The notes under the pieces were generated by a model. It was given only the letters and a program-made list of their open reading frames with translations, was not told the origin of the DNA and ran no database searches. Both the position numbers and the translations under genes were made by a program. Positions 14,633 through 23,041 of a DNA stretch of 64,000 bases are shown piece after piece (within the stretch, counting starts at the first letter, position 1; every line of letters starts with the position of its first letter). Source of the stretch: Saprospiraceae bacterium (GTDB taxonomy: Bacteria; Bacteroidota; Bacteroidia; Chitinophagales; Saprospiraceae); the NCBI GenBank assembly GCA_016712145.1, contig JADJRO010000001.1, positions 620,001 to 684,000 of the forward strand. Direction: 5' to 3'.

Positions 14633-16243
14633 ATGAAACCAATCCCAATATTTTTAATCGCTTTTCTAATTCCATTTGTCATACAATCCCAAGCTGGGAT
14701 AACAATGGATTGGGAAAATCAATCTTACTGTTTTGTTGATTCGATTTCACCATCGAATCAAGTTGAATTTCAAAAAATTGTAAACACAAATACAAAAGTA
14801 GAATACTTGAAAACTGCAGACGGAACGGCCACATATACACCAGTTGGTACCGTAATACCATGCTTCCGTCTTAATGGTGTTAGTGAATGTCGTTTACGCA
14901 TCGTTACCAACTCCTCGAATAAAAGAAAATGGCAACTTGCAATATCTGATGTATCATCTTATCACGATGACATTTTTTTAGCAGCCATTTTTTATGAAGA
15001 ATTTTTAGGTGAAGGCGTCGGCCCGGGAAAATCTAAAACTCCAATTCCTTTAAATTATCCATACGGAAATACTGCAAATGAAGCTAGTAGATTTCAGGAT
15101 GACATCAAAGATTGGTTTAACTGCAAAGGCATTCACTATATAGATACTTCCACATGGGCTTTGAAAGGTCAATACGCCCTAGATTTTCAAATCCATGTTG
15201 TTGATAATAATTGGAGGATCAATTTAAATGAAGCTTACTTTTCTGTGAATTTAAAAGATCCGGTACCAACTTATATTATTAAATCTGGTGGAAATTCAAC
15301 CGTATCAAATATTAGTACAGAAGAAGTTTGCGAGGTTTATCGCAAAGAAAAAAATGGAGCTGTTTATTATATACTTCCATATTATTCAACAACACCAATT
15401 TATCCGGATGCTTCAACATTTGGACTATTAGCTAGGCGTGTAGATTGTAATTATCAATCCAATCGCTCTGATGATTGCGACCGGCCAGCATCGCAGAACT
15501 GTTATATCGCACGTACCGACTCAACTTTGTGTACTTATTACTGCCATATCCCAACGAAGGATACTATTACAGCAATCAGTTATACAATGAATGGAACAAT
15601 GACCATTCCAATAAATGGTTCTTACTTTGCAACCGTTCAACCAGATCACAAGCAATTGCAAGACACCGTTCAAAAATGGCTTGCGTCAACCAACCGTTAC
15701 GGAAAATTTACAGTTGAAAACACAAAATCAACTGCTGATGGTTGGGTAATAACCTGTCAGTATACCGATCTGATGCTCGATTCAATTACAACCAATCGCG
15801 GAAAATATCCGTTTGAAATTGTAGACTGCAAAGATTATTTATACTATGATGTTACCAGGAATGAATTAGGAGGCGTTGTAAATACTATCAACCAATACGG
15901 TGAAAATGTACTTTGTCCGCCTGAGGCTTCTGTAATGATTCCATGCGATCAAATATCTGATATCGCCGGATGCCGATATAAAGGAATGTACGGTAATCAA
16001 ATTCAAAATGTAGGGGGAACGGTAACGTTTAATTTAGGTAAATTTAGTTCATTTACTGTATATCAAACTGGTGGATCTGGAACATTAACTAATAAAAAAT
16101 ATGATGGTACGTCTACAACGTTCACCATAACTGGTGGTATGATTTTCTCCGTAAAATCGGAACAGAAATGCAAGTATTTAGCTAGTCAAAATCTGACTTA
16201 TACTTGGATCTCTGGAACCGCAATATTTTCATACACATGGTAA
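14633..16243 (+). CDS. Secreted cysteine-rich, spike-like protein 2
   Basis: 536 residues with signal peptide (MKPIPIFLIAFLIPFVIQSQA). The N-terminal region repeats the CDxxG...DGTxYTPxG...C layout (YCFVDSISPSNQVEF; KTADGTATYTPVGTVIPC). The centre holds many Cys (CDRPASQNCYIARTDSTLCT; YYCHIPTK). The C-terminus is a strand-rich GTVTFNLGKFSSFTVYQTGG domain similar to that of the preceding protein. It is the largest candidate spike. The stop overlaps the next gene's start. Host attachment is inferred. Confidence 0.5.
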   Translation: MKPIPIFLIAFLIPFVIQSQAGITMDWENQSYCFVDSISPSNQVEFQKIVNTNTKVEYLKTADGTATYTPVGTVIPCFRLNGVSECRLRIVTNSSNKRKWQLAISDVSSYHDDIFLAAIFYEEFLGEGVGPGKSKTPIPLNYPYGNTANEASRFQDDIKDWFNCKGIHYIDTSTWALKGQYALDFQIHVVDNNWRINLNEAYFSVNLKDPVPTYIIKSGGNSTVSNISTEEVCEVYRKEKNGAVYYILPYYSTTPIYPDASTFGLLARRVDCNYQSNRSDDCDRPASQNCYIARTDSTLCTYYCHIPTKDTITAISYTMNGTMTIPINGSYFATVQPDHKQLQDTVQKWLASTNRYGKFTVENTKSTADGWVITCQYTDLMLDSITTNRGKYPFEIVDCKDYLYYDVTRNELGGVVNTINQYGENVLCPPEASVMIPCDQISDIAGCRYKGMYGNQIQNVGGTVTFNLGKFSSFTVYQTGGSGTLTNKKYDGTSTTFTITGGMIFSVKSEQKCKYLASQNLTYTWISGTAIFSYTW

Positions 16244-17499
16244 GCAGGAACTACAGATCATTATACACTTTTGCGGCTCGATTTATTTTAATCTTGTTAG
16301 CTGCATTATTGTTCTCCTTGCTTATTGCTTGTTGTAATAAAGCATTGGCACAAGCTGAAGTTAATTTTGTAAATCAGAAAGGATTACCGGCAATAGGGGA
16401 TACTATACCAACCCGGTCATTTATCGCTCGATATAGCTCTGGTACCGGTGAAGCTCAAATATTAAAGATTGGATACGGTTTTACTTTATCCGGAGATTCA
16501 ATTAATCCACCGGCTTCTGGATCAACTCCAAACATAATAACACCAACGACGTTAAACAGTCAGGAGTTTGATTATAATCCAACTGGATTTGGAACAGCTG
16601 ACATCATCCGGATAAGCTCTGATGCAAATTGTAATTCAATTACATCATTGGATGCACAATCAGATGGAGAAAAGAAAATCTTTAGAAACGTAGGTTCTTA
16701 TCCAGTGTTTTTTCTAGGAGAACACACCTGGGGAACCGCTGCTAATCGAATAAAGACAAATAGGGCAGTGGCAGTCTATCCGGGCGAAGAAGCTACACTC
16801 ACATACGATGGAACTTTGTCTCGATGGTTTGTAAATAAAACAACAAACGATGCAAATCCAAAAGATGTAAAAATATTTTCTTCTTTGTATTCCAGCACAG
16901 CATCTGATTACTCAGAATTAAGTACTGCAACCTCCGGTGGATCTATTGGTAATACTGCAAGTTCTGCTAATACATTCGGAGGTCTTAGTTTATCTACTTC
17001 AACAAGTTCATCCGGAGCTGCTGAAATTTATCATACGTCTGGAAGCTTTTCATATTTTAATAAAGCATTTATTTATACGCAAACAAACGTAAATTTTCCA
17101 GCATTGTCGGATGGTACCAATACGTATACGTATGAATACCGCATCACAAATGCACCTGGAAATACTGCAACCGGAGGCAATTCATCTTGTGGAATTCGCT
17201 ACACACACGGAACAAATTCAGGTAGATTTTTTGGATTTACAAAAAACTCAGGTGGTTCAGAAACTACTGTTGATTTAGGTATAACAGTTACTGCAAATAA
17301 AACCTACACACTTCGAATTGAATTTGATATAGAAGGATATACCTATTGGTATATTGATGGTGTTGCAGTTGGCTTTGGATTTAGTACACCGCCATCACTT
17401 GCAACGTGCACATCTTCGCATGTAATAGTAAAATCAGCGGGTACAACAGCACGTACCGCAATATTGCAATCATTCCTGACAGGAGCAATTTATCCGTAA
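16237..17499 (+). CDS. Secreted LamG/concanavalin-like protein
   Basis: 420 residues. ATG 16237 overlaps the previous stop, and the N-terminus then has a basic patch and a hydrophobic segment (FILILLAALLFSLLIACC) ending in ALAQA, a good signal peptide or lipoprotein-like leader (cysteines at the end). The C-terminal 180 residues look like a concanavalin/LamG sandwich (TYEYRITNAPGN; TYTLRIEFDIEGYTYWYIDG). The middle is Ser/Thr-rich. Likely carbohydrate-binding spike or fibre; function inferred. Confidence 0.5.
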   Translation: MVSRNYRSLYTFAARFILILLAALLFSLLIACCNKALAQAEVNFVNQKGLPAIGDTIPTRSFIARYSSGTGEAQILKIGYGFTLSGDSINPPASGSTPNIITPTTLNSQEFDYNPTGFGTADIIRISSDANCNSITSLDAQSDGEKKIFRNVGSYPVFFLGEHTWGTAANRIKTNRAVAVYPGEEATLTYDGTLSRWFVNKTTNDANPKDVKIFSSLYSSTASDYSELSTATSGGSIGNTASSANTFGGLSLSTSTSSSGAAEIYHTSGSFSYFNKAFIYTQTNVNFPALSDGTNTYTYEYRITNAPGNTATGGNSSCGIRYTHGTNSGRFFGFTKNSGGSETTVDLGITVTANKTYTLRIEFDIEGYTYWYIDGVAVGFGFSTPPSLATCTSSHVIVKSAGTTARTAILQSFLTGAIYP

Positions 17500-17831
17500 T
17501 GAATTATATACTTATATACTTGTTTTGTCTTTTTCAATTGCCTACAATTGATTTTCCACGGAATGTAAATGCAGTTGAAACAAGTACTACAACAGCATTA
17601 ATCATTTGGGATGAAACGGATAGTTATTGTAATTACTTATTACGGTACCGGATCCGGATTTCTCCAGGAGTGTATGCTGATTGGCAACCGTGGCAGAATT
17701 ACAACGGTGGACAGTTCAATTCTCATTTATTTGAAGGTCTAGAACCAGCAACCTTTTATCAATATGAAATTTTTGCATCCATAAGAAAAGAAAATTCACA
17801 AGTAGTAACCAATTGGTTTGAAACAAAATAA
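17499..17831 (+). CDS. Secreted fibronectin type III-like protein
   Basis: 110 residues from ATG 17499 in a TAATG overlap with the previous gene. A short signal (MNYILIYLFCLFQLPTIDFP) precedes one FnIII-like domain (TSTTTALIIWDETDSYCNYL; YRIRISPGVYADWQ; LEPATFYQYEIFA). Such domains occur on phage structural proteins and on bacterial surface proteins. It completes the set of four adjacent exported proteins in the cluster. Confidence 0.55.
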   Translation: MNYILIYLFCLFQLPTIDFPRNVNAVETSTTTALIIWDETDSYCNYLLRYRIRISPGVYADWQPWQNYNGGQFNSHLFEGLEPATFYQYEIFASIRKENSQVVTNWFETK

Positions 17832-17843
17832 AATTTATTGTAG

Positions 17844-18080
17844 ATGGAACATCTCGTTAATCAATTTGCAGAGCATGGAGTACCCACATTGGTACTTGGA
17901 TTTATTCTTTGGTTTATCCTGCGTCCTATTGTGCAGTCTTTTACCAGGTTGCTAGATAAGCAAACTGATACGCTCAGTCAATTGCTTAATAATTCAGATC
18001 GATCCATGGATCGCCATGAAGAAATGCACAGCGACATTAAAGAAATTAAATCCGGAGTCAATACTTTACTCAAAAGATAA
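17844..18080 (+). CDS. Small membrane protein, holin-like
   Basis: 78 residues. One transmembrane helix (about 12-33, GVPTLVLGFILWFILRPIVQSF) precedes a charged helical tail with coiled-coil periodicity (DRSMDRHEEMHSDIKEIK). The shape resembles phage r1t/XhlA-type haemolysin-like holin partners. It lies two genes before the GH19 endolysin, consistent with lysis. Confidence 0.5.
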   Translation: MEHLVNQFAEHGVPTLVLGFILWFILRPIVQSFTRLLDKQTDTLSQLLNNSDRSMDRHEEMHSDIKEIKSGVNTLLKR

Positions 18081-18081
18081 T

Positions 18082-18306
18082 ATGAAAACATCTTGCATTG
18101 TAAAATTAGCCGTTGTTGGTATTGGAGCATTTTTACTGATTTCCTATTTAAGTAAAAAGAAATTAATTATACCACCACCTTCCGTTAAGCCAGAAGTTGA
18201 TTCTGGTTTTGATGATTTTATTGAAATTGGGCCAACTCGCATGAATGGTTTTGGTGGACCCAGAATGAATGGCATTCCTAAAAAATCTCGCAATGTCATT
18301 GTATGA
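18082..18306 (+). CDS. Small one-helix membrane protein
   Basis: 74 residues from ATG 18082, one base after the previous stop; an earlier in-frame start would lie inside the previous gene. One helix (about 7-23, KLAVVGIGAFLLISYLS) is followed by KKK and a proline-rich then MNGFGG-type tail. It overlaps the endolysin gene by ATGA. Probably a virion membrane or lysis protein by context; no family recognised. Confidence 0.5.
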   Translation: MKTSCIVKLAVVGIGAFLLISYLSKKKLIIPPPSVKPEVDSGFDDFIEIGPTRMNGFGGPRMNGIPKKSRNVIV

Positions 18307-18947
18307 CCTTCAATTGGAAAATTGCATTCGCAACGGTCCTTGGAATTATACTCCTGGGATCAAGTGCAAAATCTCAATCTAATGATGATCCAGAACTTGA
18401 TGAAATGGTAAAACTATTTTTAGACTCACTTACAAAATCTTTTGGCCCACTCAATGAAGCGCAGGCTAAAAGTGTCGCTCAAATTGTTTTATCATTTCTG
18501 AATTACGGTGATCGCGATTTACGCAAGCTTGCTTACATCCTTGCAACCGCATGGCATGAATCAAAACTTCTTCTAGTAAAAGAAAAAAGATGTGCTGTTG
18601 GTACAAATTGTTACAAGCTTCAAGAAGCTTATTGGTATAGCAATTATTATGGCCGTGGATTTGTTCAGCTTACACATGAAGACAATTATAAACGAATTGG
18701 CAATGCTTTGGGTGTCCCTCTGGCTTCTAATCCTGATTTAGCTCTTGATAGGGTAGTGTCGGCTGATATCCTCGTGCGTGGGATGATGGAAGGCCTGTTT
18801 ACTGGGGTTGCATTAAGTCGCTACATCTACGGTGCATTTGTAGATTATTTCAATGCACGTAAAGTAGTAAACCGCATCGATCAGGCTGAATTGATTGCCG
18901 GATATACTGCAAGCATTATTAAACAACTTGAATACCCAATTGCCTAA
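18303..18947 (+). CDS. GH19-type endolysin/lytic hydrolase
   Basis: 214 residues. The N-terminus is hydrophobic (FNWKIAFATVLGIILLGSSA) and may be a signal-anchor releasing the enzyme to the periplasm. The catalytic part shows the GH19/lysozyme-like pattern YILATAWHESK (E86 as acid) and YYGRGFVQLTHEDNYKRIG (117-131). It should cleave peptidoglycan glycan strands during lysis or entry. The position among small membrane proteins matches a holin-endolysin cassette. Confident in the fold, less so in the exact substrate. Confidence 0.75.
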   Translation: MTFNWKIAFATVLGIILLGSSAKSQSNDDPELDEMVKLFLDSLTKSFGPLNEAQAKSVAQIVLSFLNYGDRDLRKLAYILATAWHESKLLLVKEKRCAVGTNCYKLQEAYWYSNYYGRGFVQLTHEDNYKRIGNALGVPLASNPDLALDRVVSADILVRGMMEGLFTGVALSRYIYGAFVDYFNARKVVNRIDQAELIAGYTASIIKQLEYPIA

Positions 18948-18957
18948 ATACTAAGCT

Positions 18958-19530
18958 ATGAAAGACATCGTAATTTTAGCACAAAGTGAATTCGATTTAG
19001 TACCTGGTGTATTAATTGATTTTATATCCGATATCGACTCTGTAAAAACAGGATATCGATTCACATTTTTTGAAGGTGATAAAATTACTCCTTTCGAACC
19101 TTCCTTTTACTTTGCATTGGTTGATGAAGCAAAAGGTGTTTATAAAATATTTGCACAGCTTCCAGTAACTGCAAAAGTTCAGGAAATTAAAAATACAATC
19201 ACTTCGATACTCAACGGTCGCTACACTTTTGAAGGCGATAAAGTTCTAGATTCATTAGGTGGTGGCCGTCAGGTATCGACACGCGATGTAAAACTTGGCA
19301 ATCAACAAAATGGGGGAGGGATCCTGCCTTTTGATATTTTGCCTCAATGGCTTCAAAATCTTATGAATGCTCTTGGGCTTGGTGGCCTAAGTCTACCATG
19401 GTGGCTGTTTGCAACTGTTAGTGCTTTTGCAATGACCAAACTCGCTCAAAAGGAGTCCAATAAAATCATTTGGGGGCTCTTGGCTGGGCTTTCTGGTATT
19501 GCAGCAATAAAAGCTTACAAAAACAAATAA
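18958..19530 (+). CDS. Hypothetical membrane protein
   Basis: 190 residues. The first 100 are soluble and strand-rich (DSVKTGYRFTFFEGDKITPF). A glycine-rich linker (GGGRQVSTRDVKLGNQQNGGG) leads to two membrane helices (LPWWLFATVSAFAMTKLAQK; IIWGLLAGLSGIAAIKAY). No family recognised. A particle or lysis role is inferred from its neighbours. Confidence 0.5.
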   Translation: MKDIVILAQSEFDLVPGVLIDFISDIDSVKTGYRFTFFEGDKITPFEPSFYFALVDEAKGVYKIFAQLPVTAKVQEIKNTITSILNGRYTFEGDKVLDSLGGGRQVSTRDVKLGNQQNGGGILPFDILPQWLQNLMNALGLGGLSLPWWLFATVSAFAMTKLAQKESNKIIWGLLAGLSGIAAIKAYKNK

Positions 19531-19533
19531 GTC

Positions 19534-19974
19534 ATGGCATACGCTGAATTATACATTTATACACAAACCGGTTGCCCGCATTGTACAGCTGTTGAACCGG
19601 TAATTGATGATTTGAAAGCTAATTTCTCAAATGTTGCAATTATCAATTTAAGGCTTGGCACCACTGATGATGCTAATCATAAACTTGCTCAAGTTTTTGG
19701 AATTAAATTAACTCCATCTGCGGTTATCGTCGAAAATGACAAGCCAACTCTTTATGAGGGCCAAGATCCATTTAATTCTGGCCAGCTTAGGGCAGATTAC
19801 CAAAAAGCAATTGCAAATGGATCTAAGAAAAATACAACATTGCCAGGCTCAAATACTACAACACGGCCGGGTCCACCAGTTGTCGTAGATCCTGGACCGG
19901 ATCAATCCAACACAAATAATAAACCAATACTGGTAGCTGCAGGAATAGTGGCTGCTTTAATCCTTATAAAATAG
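19534..19974 (+). CDS. Thioredoxin-fold protein with C-terminal membrane anchor
   Basis: 146 residues. A thioredoxin-like core carries the redox motif CPHC (YTQTGCPHCTAVEPV, residues 13-16 region) and the cis-proline loop LTPSAVIV. A Pro/Thr/Asn-rich linker (about 105-130) leads to a C-terminal helix (PILVAAGIVAALILIK). Tail anchoring would leave the redox domain on one membrane face. Cysteine-rich secreted proteins in the same operon are plausible substrates, so it may assist disulfide formation in virion proteins. That link is inference. Confidence 0.65.
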   Translation: MAYAELYIYTQTGCPHCTAVEPVIDDLKANFSNVAIINLRLGTTDDANHKLAQVFGIKLTPSAVIVENDKPTLYEGQDPFNSGQLRADYQKAIANGSKKNTTLPGSNTTTRPGPPVVVDPGPDQSNTNNKPILVAAGIVAALILIK

Positions 19975-19982
19975 CTAAACCG

Positions 19983-20333
19983 ATGAATCGCAACACTAAA
20001 GTCTTAATTGCCGGCGGGCTGATTCTTACTGGGGGGTTTTTGATTTTCATGAATTATCAAAGATCTAAACAGAGGGAAGAATATGCCCGCCTTCTTAGTT
20101 TACTCCAACAGCGCAATGGTTATGCTGAGCCTCCTCGCAATACGCCGGAGTGGCAAAATTGGGTCCAGTATGTAATTGGTGCTTATGGGTTTTCTGAAAC
20201 GCTTTGGGCTCCAGGTGGAATTTTTAATGGTACCAGCGTTCCAAATATCACCGACAAAAGCTTTTGGCAAAACTTATTCAACAAAGACCCTAATTGGTCT
20301 CAGATCTTATTGAATTACAATTTTTTACCTTAA
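19983..20333 (+). CDS. Small one-helix membrane protein
   Basis: 116 residues. An N-terminal membrane helix (KVLIAGGLILTGGFLIFMNY) is followed by a charged segment and an aromatic-rich tail (TPEWQNWVQYVIGAYG). Starts 8 bp after the thioredoxin-fold gene. No family recognised; candidate structural or entry protein of the particle by context. Confidence 0.5.
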   Translation: MNRNTKVLIAGGLILTGGFLIFMNYQRSKQREEYARLLSLLQQRNGYAEPPRNTPEWQNWVQYVIGAYGFSETLWAPGGIFNGTSVPNITDKSFWQNLFNKDPNWSQILLNYNFLP

Positions 20334-20343
20334 ACCCTATATC

Positions 20344-20613
20344 ATGAATAAAATCTATTCCTGGCTTGCAAGCCAAATGCTTTCTAAAGTCTTGGGTGAC
20401 AAAAAAACGCTTATCCTTGGTTGGACTAGTTCGATCCTTGGAGCATTTAATATCCTTTTCTCTAGCGATAATGTTCAGGCGCTTTGTCAAAACATTGGCT
20501 GGTGTCTAGATGGAAATGCCTGGTGGGGAACACTGCTTACCATCATTGGCCAGCTTACCATAGCAGCCCGTTATGCAACCGGTCAAAAATATGGGGATCC
20601 CAATTACAAGTAA
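20344..20613 (+). CDS. Holin-like small membrane protein
   Basis: 89 residues with two likely membrane helices (TLILGWTSSILGAFNILF; WWGTLLTIIGQLTIAARYAT) joined by a short loop containing two cysteines. Size, topology and the short charged ends match small phage holins. It is the last gene of the plus-strand cluster and is followed by two terminators. Confidence 0.5.
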   Translation: MNKIYSWLASQMLSKVLGDKKTLILGWTSSILGAFNILFSSDNVQALCQNIGWCLDGNAWWGTLLTIIGQLTIAARYATGQKYGDPNYK

Positions 20614-20655
20614 ATTAATTATTCATAATCTAAAAGCGGGATTGGTTTAACGCTT

Positions 20656-20694
20656 CCCGGCACCTGGACTTTCGGGGCCTCGTGTCGGGTTTTT
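20656..20694 (+). terminator. Terminator at the end of the virion-like cluster
   Basis: CCCGGCAC 20656-20663 pairs with GTGTCGGG 20682-20689 (eight pairs, one G-U), followed by five T. A short AAGCG/CGCTT hairpin precedes it. Confidence 0.65.
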
Positions 20695-20744
20695 CAAATC
20701 GGCTTCATCCGTGTTTTTAGTAAATATTTTCGTCTTTTTATCCT

Positions 20745-20780
20745 AAAAGCCAATTGTCTCCTAGGATGATTGGCTTTTTT
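20745..20780 (+). terminator. Second terminator at the cluster end
   Basis: AAAAGCCAAT 20745-20754 pairs with ATTGGCTTTT 20769-20778, with a T tract reaching 20780. It lies 12 bp before the next gene and so can also act as an attenuator for it. Confidence 0.75.
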
Positions 20781-20791
20781 AAAGTCAAATC

Positions 20792-21262
20792 ATGATCACT
20801 TTAACTTATCCTTCGCTTGATTGGGAAGCTGCAGGTATCTGTATTAGAATACAAGCTTTATTAGCTTCACATAATCACAAAATTTTTGTTGTTCCTAGAC
20901 ATTTAGGCCATGACAAAAAAATAGTTTGCCAAAGGCTTAGTAAAACCAAAACGCTCTTCATCATTGCAACTAAGAAGAAGTTTGATAAAGCATTGTTGAA
21001 GGAAATTGAATTTTACTATAAAAACAGAAAGAAAGCAAATATTGTACAGTTTTCTCCTGTCGTTCCATTTTGGAATCGACCAACTGGTTTAAATACAAGA
21101 ATTTATAAAGTCGGTAAGAAATCTTATACCTATTTAACTACATTGTTGAAGGAGCGTCATTCTTTAATGTACTGTGATGATGAAGAATCAAGACTTGTTG
21201 AAACGCTGATTATTACAATGTTGATGATTAAAAGATTCAATAAGTCACCAGAAAATCAATAG
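20792..21262 (+). CDS. Hypothetical protein, possibly TIR-like
   Basis: 156 residues, basic, no membrane segment. The order of strands and helices (ITLTYPSLDWEAAGICIRI; HKIFVVPRH; TKTLFIIATKKKFDKALLKE; KANIVQFSPVVPF) is like a TIR-type fold, and a glutamate in KALLKEIEF would fall where the catalytic Glu of TIR NADases sits. This is a pattern-based guess. If true it would be a defence or signalling protein carried beside the virus-like module. Otherwise unknown. Confidence 0.35.
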   Translation: MITLTYPSLDWEAAGICIRIQALLASHNHKIFVVPRHLGHDKKIVCQRLSKTKTLFIIATKKKFDKALLKEIEFYYKNRKKANIVQFSPVVPFWNRPTGLNTRIYKVGKKSYTYLTTLLKERHSLMYCDDEESRLVETLIITMLMIKRFNKSPENQ

Positions 21263-21270
21263 ATTTATTC

Positions 21271-22044
21271 TTACATAAATTTTTCAATCTGCAAGAATTT
21301 ATACCTAATTTCTGTGCACAATACTTTAACTTTGTCATTGTCAATTTGTGCAATTTCATCTATTGTTGCTTTCGTATCCGATATTTCTTTTCGGTCAAAA
21401 TCATTTCCTTTATAATTTTTATTTTGATTAATTATTAAATCTATGTAGTTATTTGCATTAGCTAAATTGTTTGTAGTAAGTTCTGCAAAATTATTGTCGT
21501 TGTTCAATTGAAAAGCTCTCTTAAAATGCAAAGCGGCTCCAATTGAAAAATTATAGGATTTATACAAATCATGCTGAGCGTTGTAATCACTAATTATACT
21601 GCAGACATTTCCCATGCCTACAAAGGCTAGTTTTTGTAACTCATTCATTTTTTTAATATGGAAATTATATTTTGTATCTTGATCAATGTTGCTTTTGGTT
21701 ATTGTATCGCTAACAGCAGAAAGTTCATATTTGAAGATAGAAAACCCAACGACACCAAACAATCCGAAAAGGATAGTGACAAAGTAGATTAATCTATCAC
21801 TTTCTCTGTTTATCATTTCTGAATAACGAATTTGCTCTGCCTTCATGTTAATGATTTGGCTTGTGAGGCTGTCTAATTTCATTAAATTTAAACTGTCTTT
21901 TTTAGGAATGCTAGAAAACTGCTGGACGGTATTAACAATTAAGTCTAGTCTTGTATTGATGCATTTAGCCTCCCCATAAAAATATACAAATAAGGCCCCA
22001 ACCAATAAAGCAACTGATAACATTACTAGATAACCAAATCTCAT
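21271..22044 (-). CDS. Two-helix membrane protein of unknown function
   Basis: 257 residues. Two membrane helices (GYLVMLSVALLVGALFVYFY at the N-terminus; YFVTILFGLFGVVGFSIF near 90-108) bracket a helical external segment, and a long helical cytoplasmic part follows (FHIKKMNELQKLAFVG ... ). No enzymatic motif. It is downstream of the AbiJ-type gene on the same strand (47 bp), so the two may form a defence pair. Confidence 0.5.
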   Translation of the reverse strand: MRFGYLVMLSVALLVGALFVYFYGEAKCINTRLDLIVNTVQQFSSIPKKDSLNLMKLDSLTSQIINMKAEQIRYSEMINRESDRLIYFVTILFGLFGVVGFSIFKYELSAVSDTITKSNIDQDTKYNFHIKKMNELQKLAFVGMGNVCSIISDYNAQHDLYKSYNFSIGAALHFKRAFQLNNDNNFAELTTNNLANANNYIDLIINQNKNYKGNDFDRKEISDTKATIDEIAQIDNDKVKVLCTEIRYKFLQIEKFM

Positions 22045-22091
22045 AACAAGCTAATTTGCTTTCTACCAGCAAATTGTGTTCCAATTGTTGT

Positions 22092-22946
22092 TTACATTTT
22101 TGCCTTCAAGTAATTAATAAATGCTGAGCATGCAACTAACATAAATTTGGCGTCTTCAAATTTAATATCAATATCATTTTTCATTAATGAATGCCTAATG
22201 CCCGCAGCATCACTTGCAAAGCCATATATTTTTTCTAAGGCTTCTTTAAATGCAACGTGCATTGGGTGTTTAGCTTGAATTCTCTTCAATGCTTTTCCAA
22301 GAGTTAATTTCTCGTTTCCAGCTATTTTGCAACAAATGGCCTCAACTGCTGAAATGGATTCTTTAACAGAATTTCTATAGTCTGGATTTTTTCTATCTGC
22401 TAAGTAGCCAAGTGCAGCTTTAAGGTGTATAACTTCTGGATTTATTTTCTTGGAATTAATGGCCTCTTCAATAGATTCTATTTCAATTTCTGAAATAATA
22501 GGCGTAACTATTCCATCAATGATTCTGAAACCAGATAGTTCTGCTTCAAGATATTGGTTGCAATTGCTTATAAAATTTGTTTTTACTCTAGGGTTTATAT
22601 TTTCAAGATTTGCGACAAACTCAACGAAATCATATATTTCAAACCACTTAGCGCTGTTAAACCAATCCTTGATTTTCTGTAACACTTCTTTGGTTGAAAC
22701 ATATCCGTAAGCATCAGTAGGCACTTCATCAATTTTATTTAAAAAAAAATTTACCCAAAAAATTCTACAAAAAATTGGTCTATTGCCTTCTTTATATTGA
22801 TCATTTAATTCCCTCTCTGCAAGAATTCTGAAATAATTCGATATAAAACAATTCCAAATTCTGTTTTTTAAAATGTCATCAATATCATTAATTTGAATTA
22901 CATCTCTGACGGGAGTCAGGCCAATTCGCTGTGAAAACTTCATCAT
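22092..22946 (-). CDS. AbiJ-type defence protein (AbiJ_NTD4-like, HEPN-like C-terminus)
   Basis: 284 residues. The N-terminus (MMKFSQRIGLTPVRDVIQIN) matches the conserved opening of AbiJ N-terminal domain 4 proteins. The C-terminal third has the pattern of HEPN-like domains in AbiJ relatives (SVKESISAVEAICCKIAG, then ASDAAGIRHSLMK). AbiJ proteins act in abortive phage infection, probably through RNA cleavage by the HEPN part. The start follows AACCAACCA directly. Placement next to a virus-like module suggests anti-phage cargo. Confidence 0.65.
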   Translation of the reverse strand: MMKFSQRIGLTPVRDVIQINDIDDILKNRIWNCFISNYFRILAERELNDQYKEGNRPIFCRIFWVNFFLNKIDEVPTDAYGYVSTKEVLQKIKDWFNSAKWFEIYDFVEFVANLENINPRVKTNFISNCNQYLEAELSGFRIIDGIVTPIISEIEIESIEEAINSKKINPEVIHLKAALGYLADRKNPDYRNSVKESISAVEAICCKIAGNEKLTLGKALKRIQAKHPMHVAFKEALEKIYGFASDAAGIRHSLMKNDIDIKFEDAKFMLVACSAFINYLKAKM

Positions 22947-22999
22947 TGGTTGGTTTTTCTAATTTGCTTCAAAAATAATAAAAAAAGGTCTCGCACATT

Positions 23000-23035
23000 T
23001 TAACTTTTCCTTTTCCAAACCTTGTCGTACATTTG
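23000..23035 (+). promoter_or_regulatory. Bacteroidota-type promoter of the leader RNA, copy 2
   Basis: TACATTTG at 23028-23035, preceded by the same TAACTTTTCCTTTTC tract as at 902-937. Downstream of position 23036 the two copies diverge until the structured RNA begins. Confidence 0.6.
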
Positions 23036-23041
23036 CCCTCG

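Larger units (their letters stand above)
7873..20613 (+). mobile_element. Candidate structural/lysis module of a tailless virus or virus-derived particle
   Basis: About 21 genes, all on the plus strand and nearly without gaps, with ATGA/TAATG overlaps. They combine membrane-anchored proteins, Arg/Lys-rich mini-proteins, a protein followed by an internal terminator (as for a highly expressed capsid gene), small beta-rich proteins, cysteine-rich secreted proteins of phage receptor-binding style, a GH19 endolysin and holin-like proteins. No terminase, portal, tail tube, sheath, tape measure or Walker A ATPase is seen in the cluster. This mix suits an icosahedral tailless (membrane-bearing or FLiP-like) virus better than a caudovirus, but it rests on composition and order, not on a recognised capsid fold. 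Confidence 0.5.

Noticed and set aside
7873..20613. Tailed prophage or contractile injection system
   Set aside because: No terminase, portal, tail tube, sheath, baseplate or tape measure is visible, and the exported spikes argue against it.
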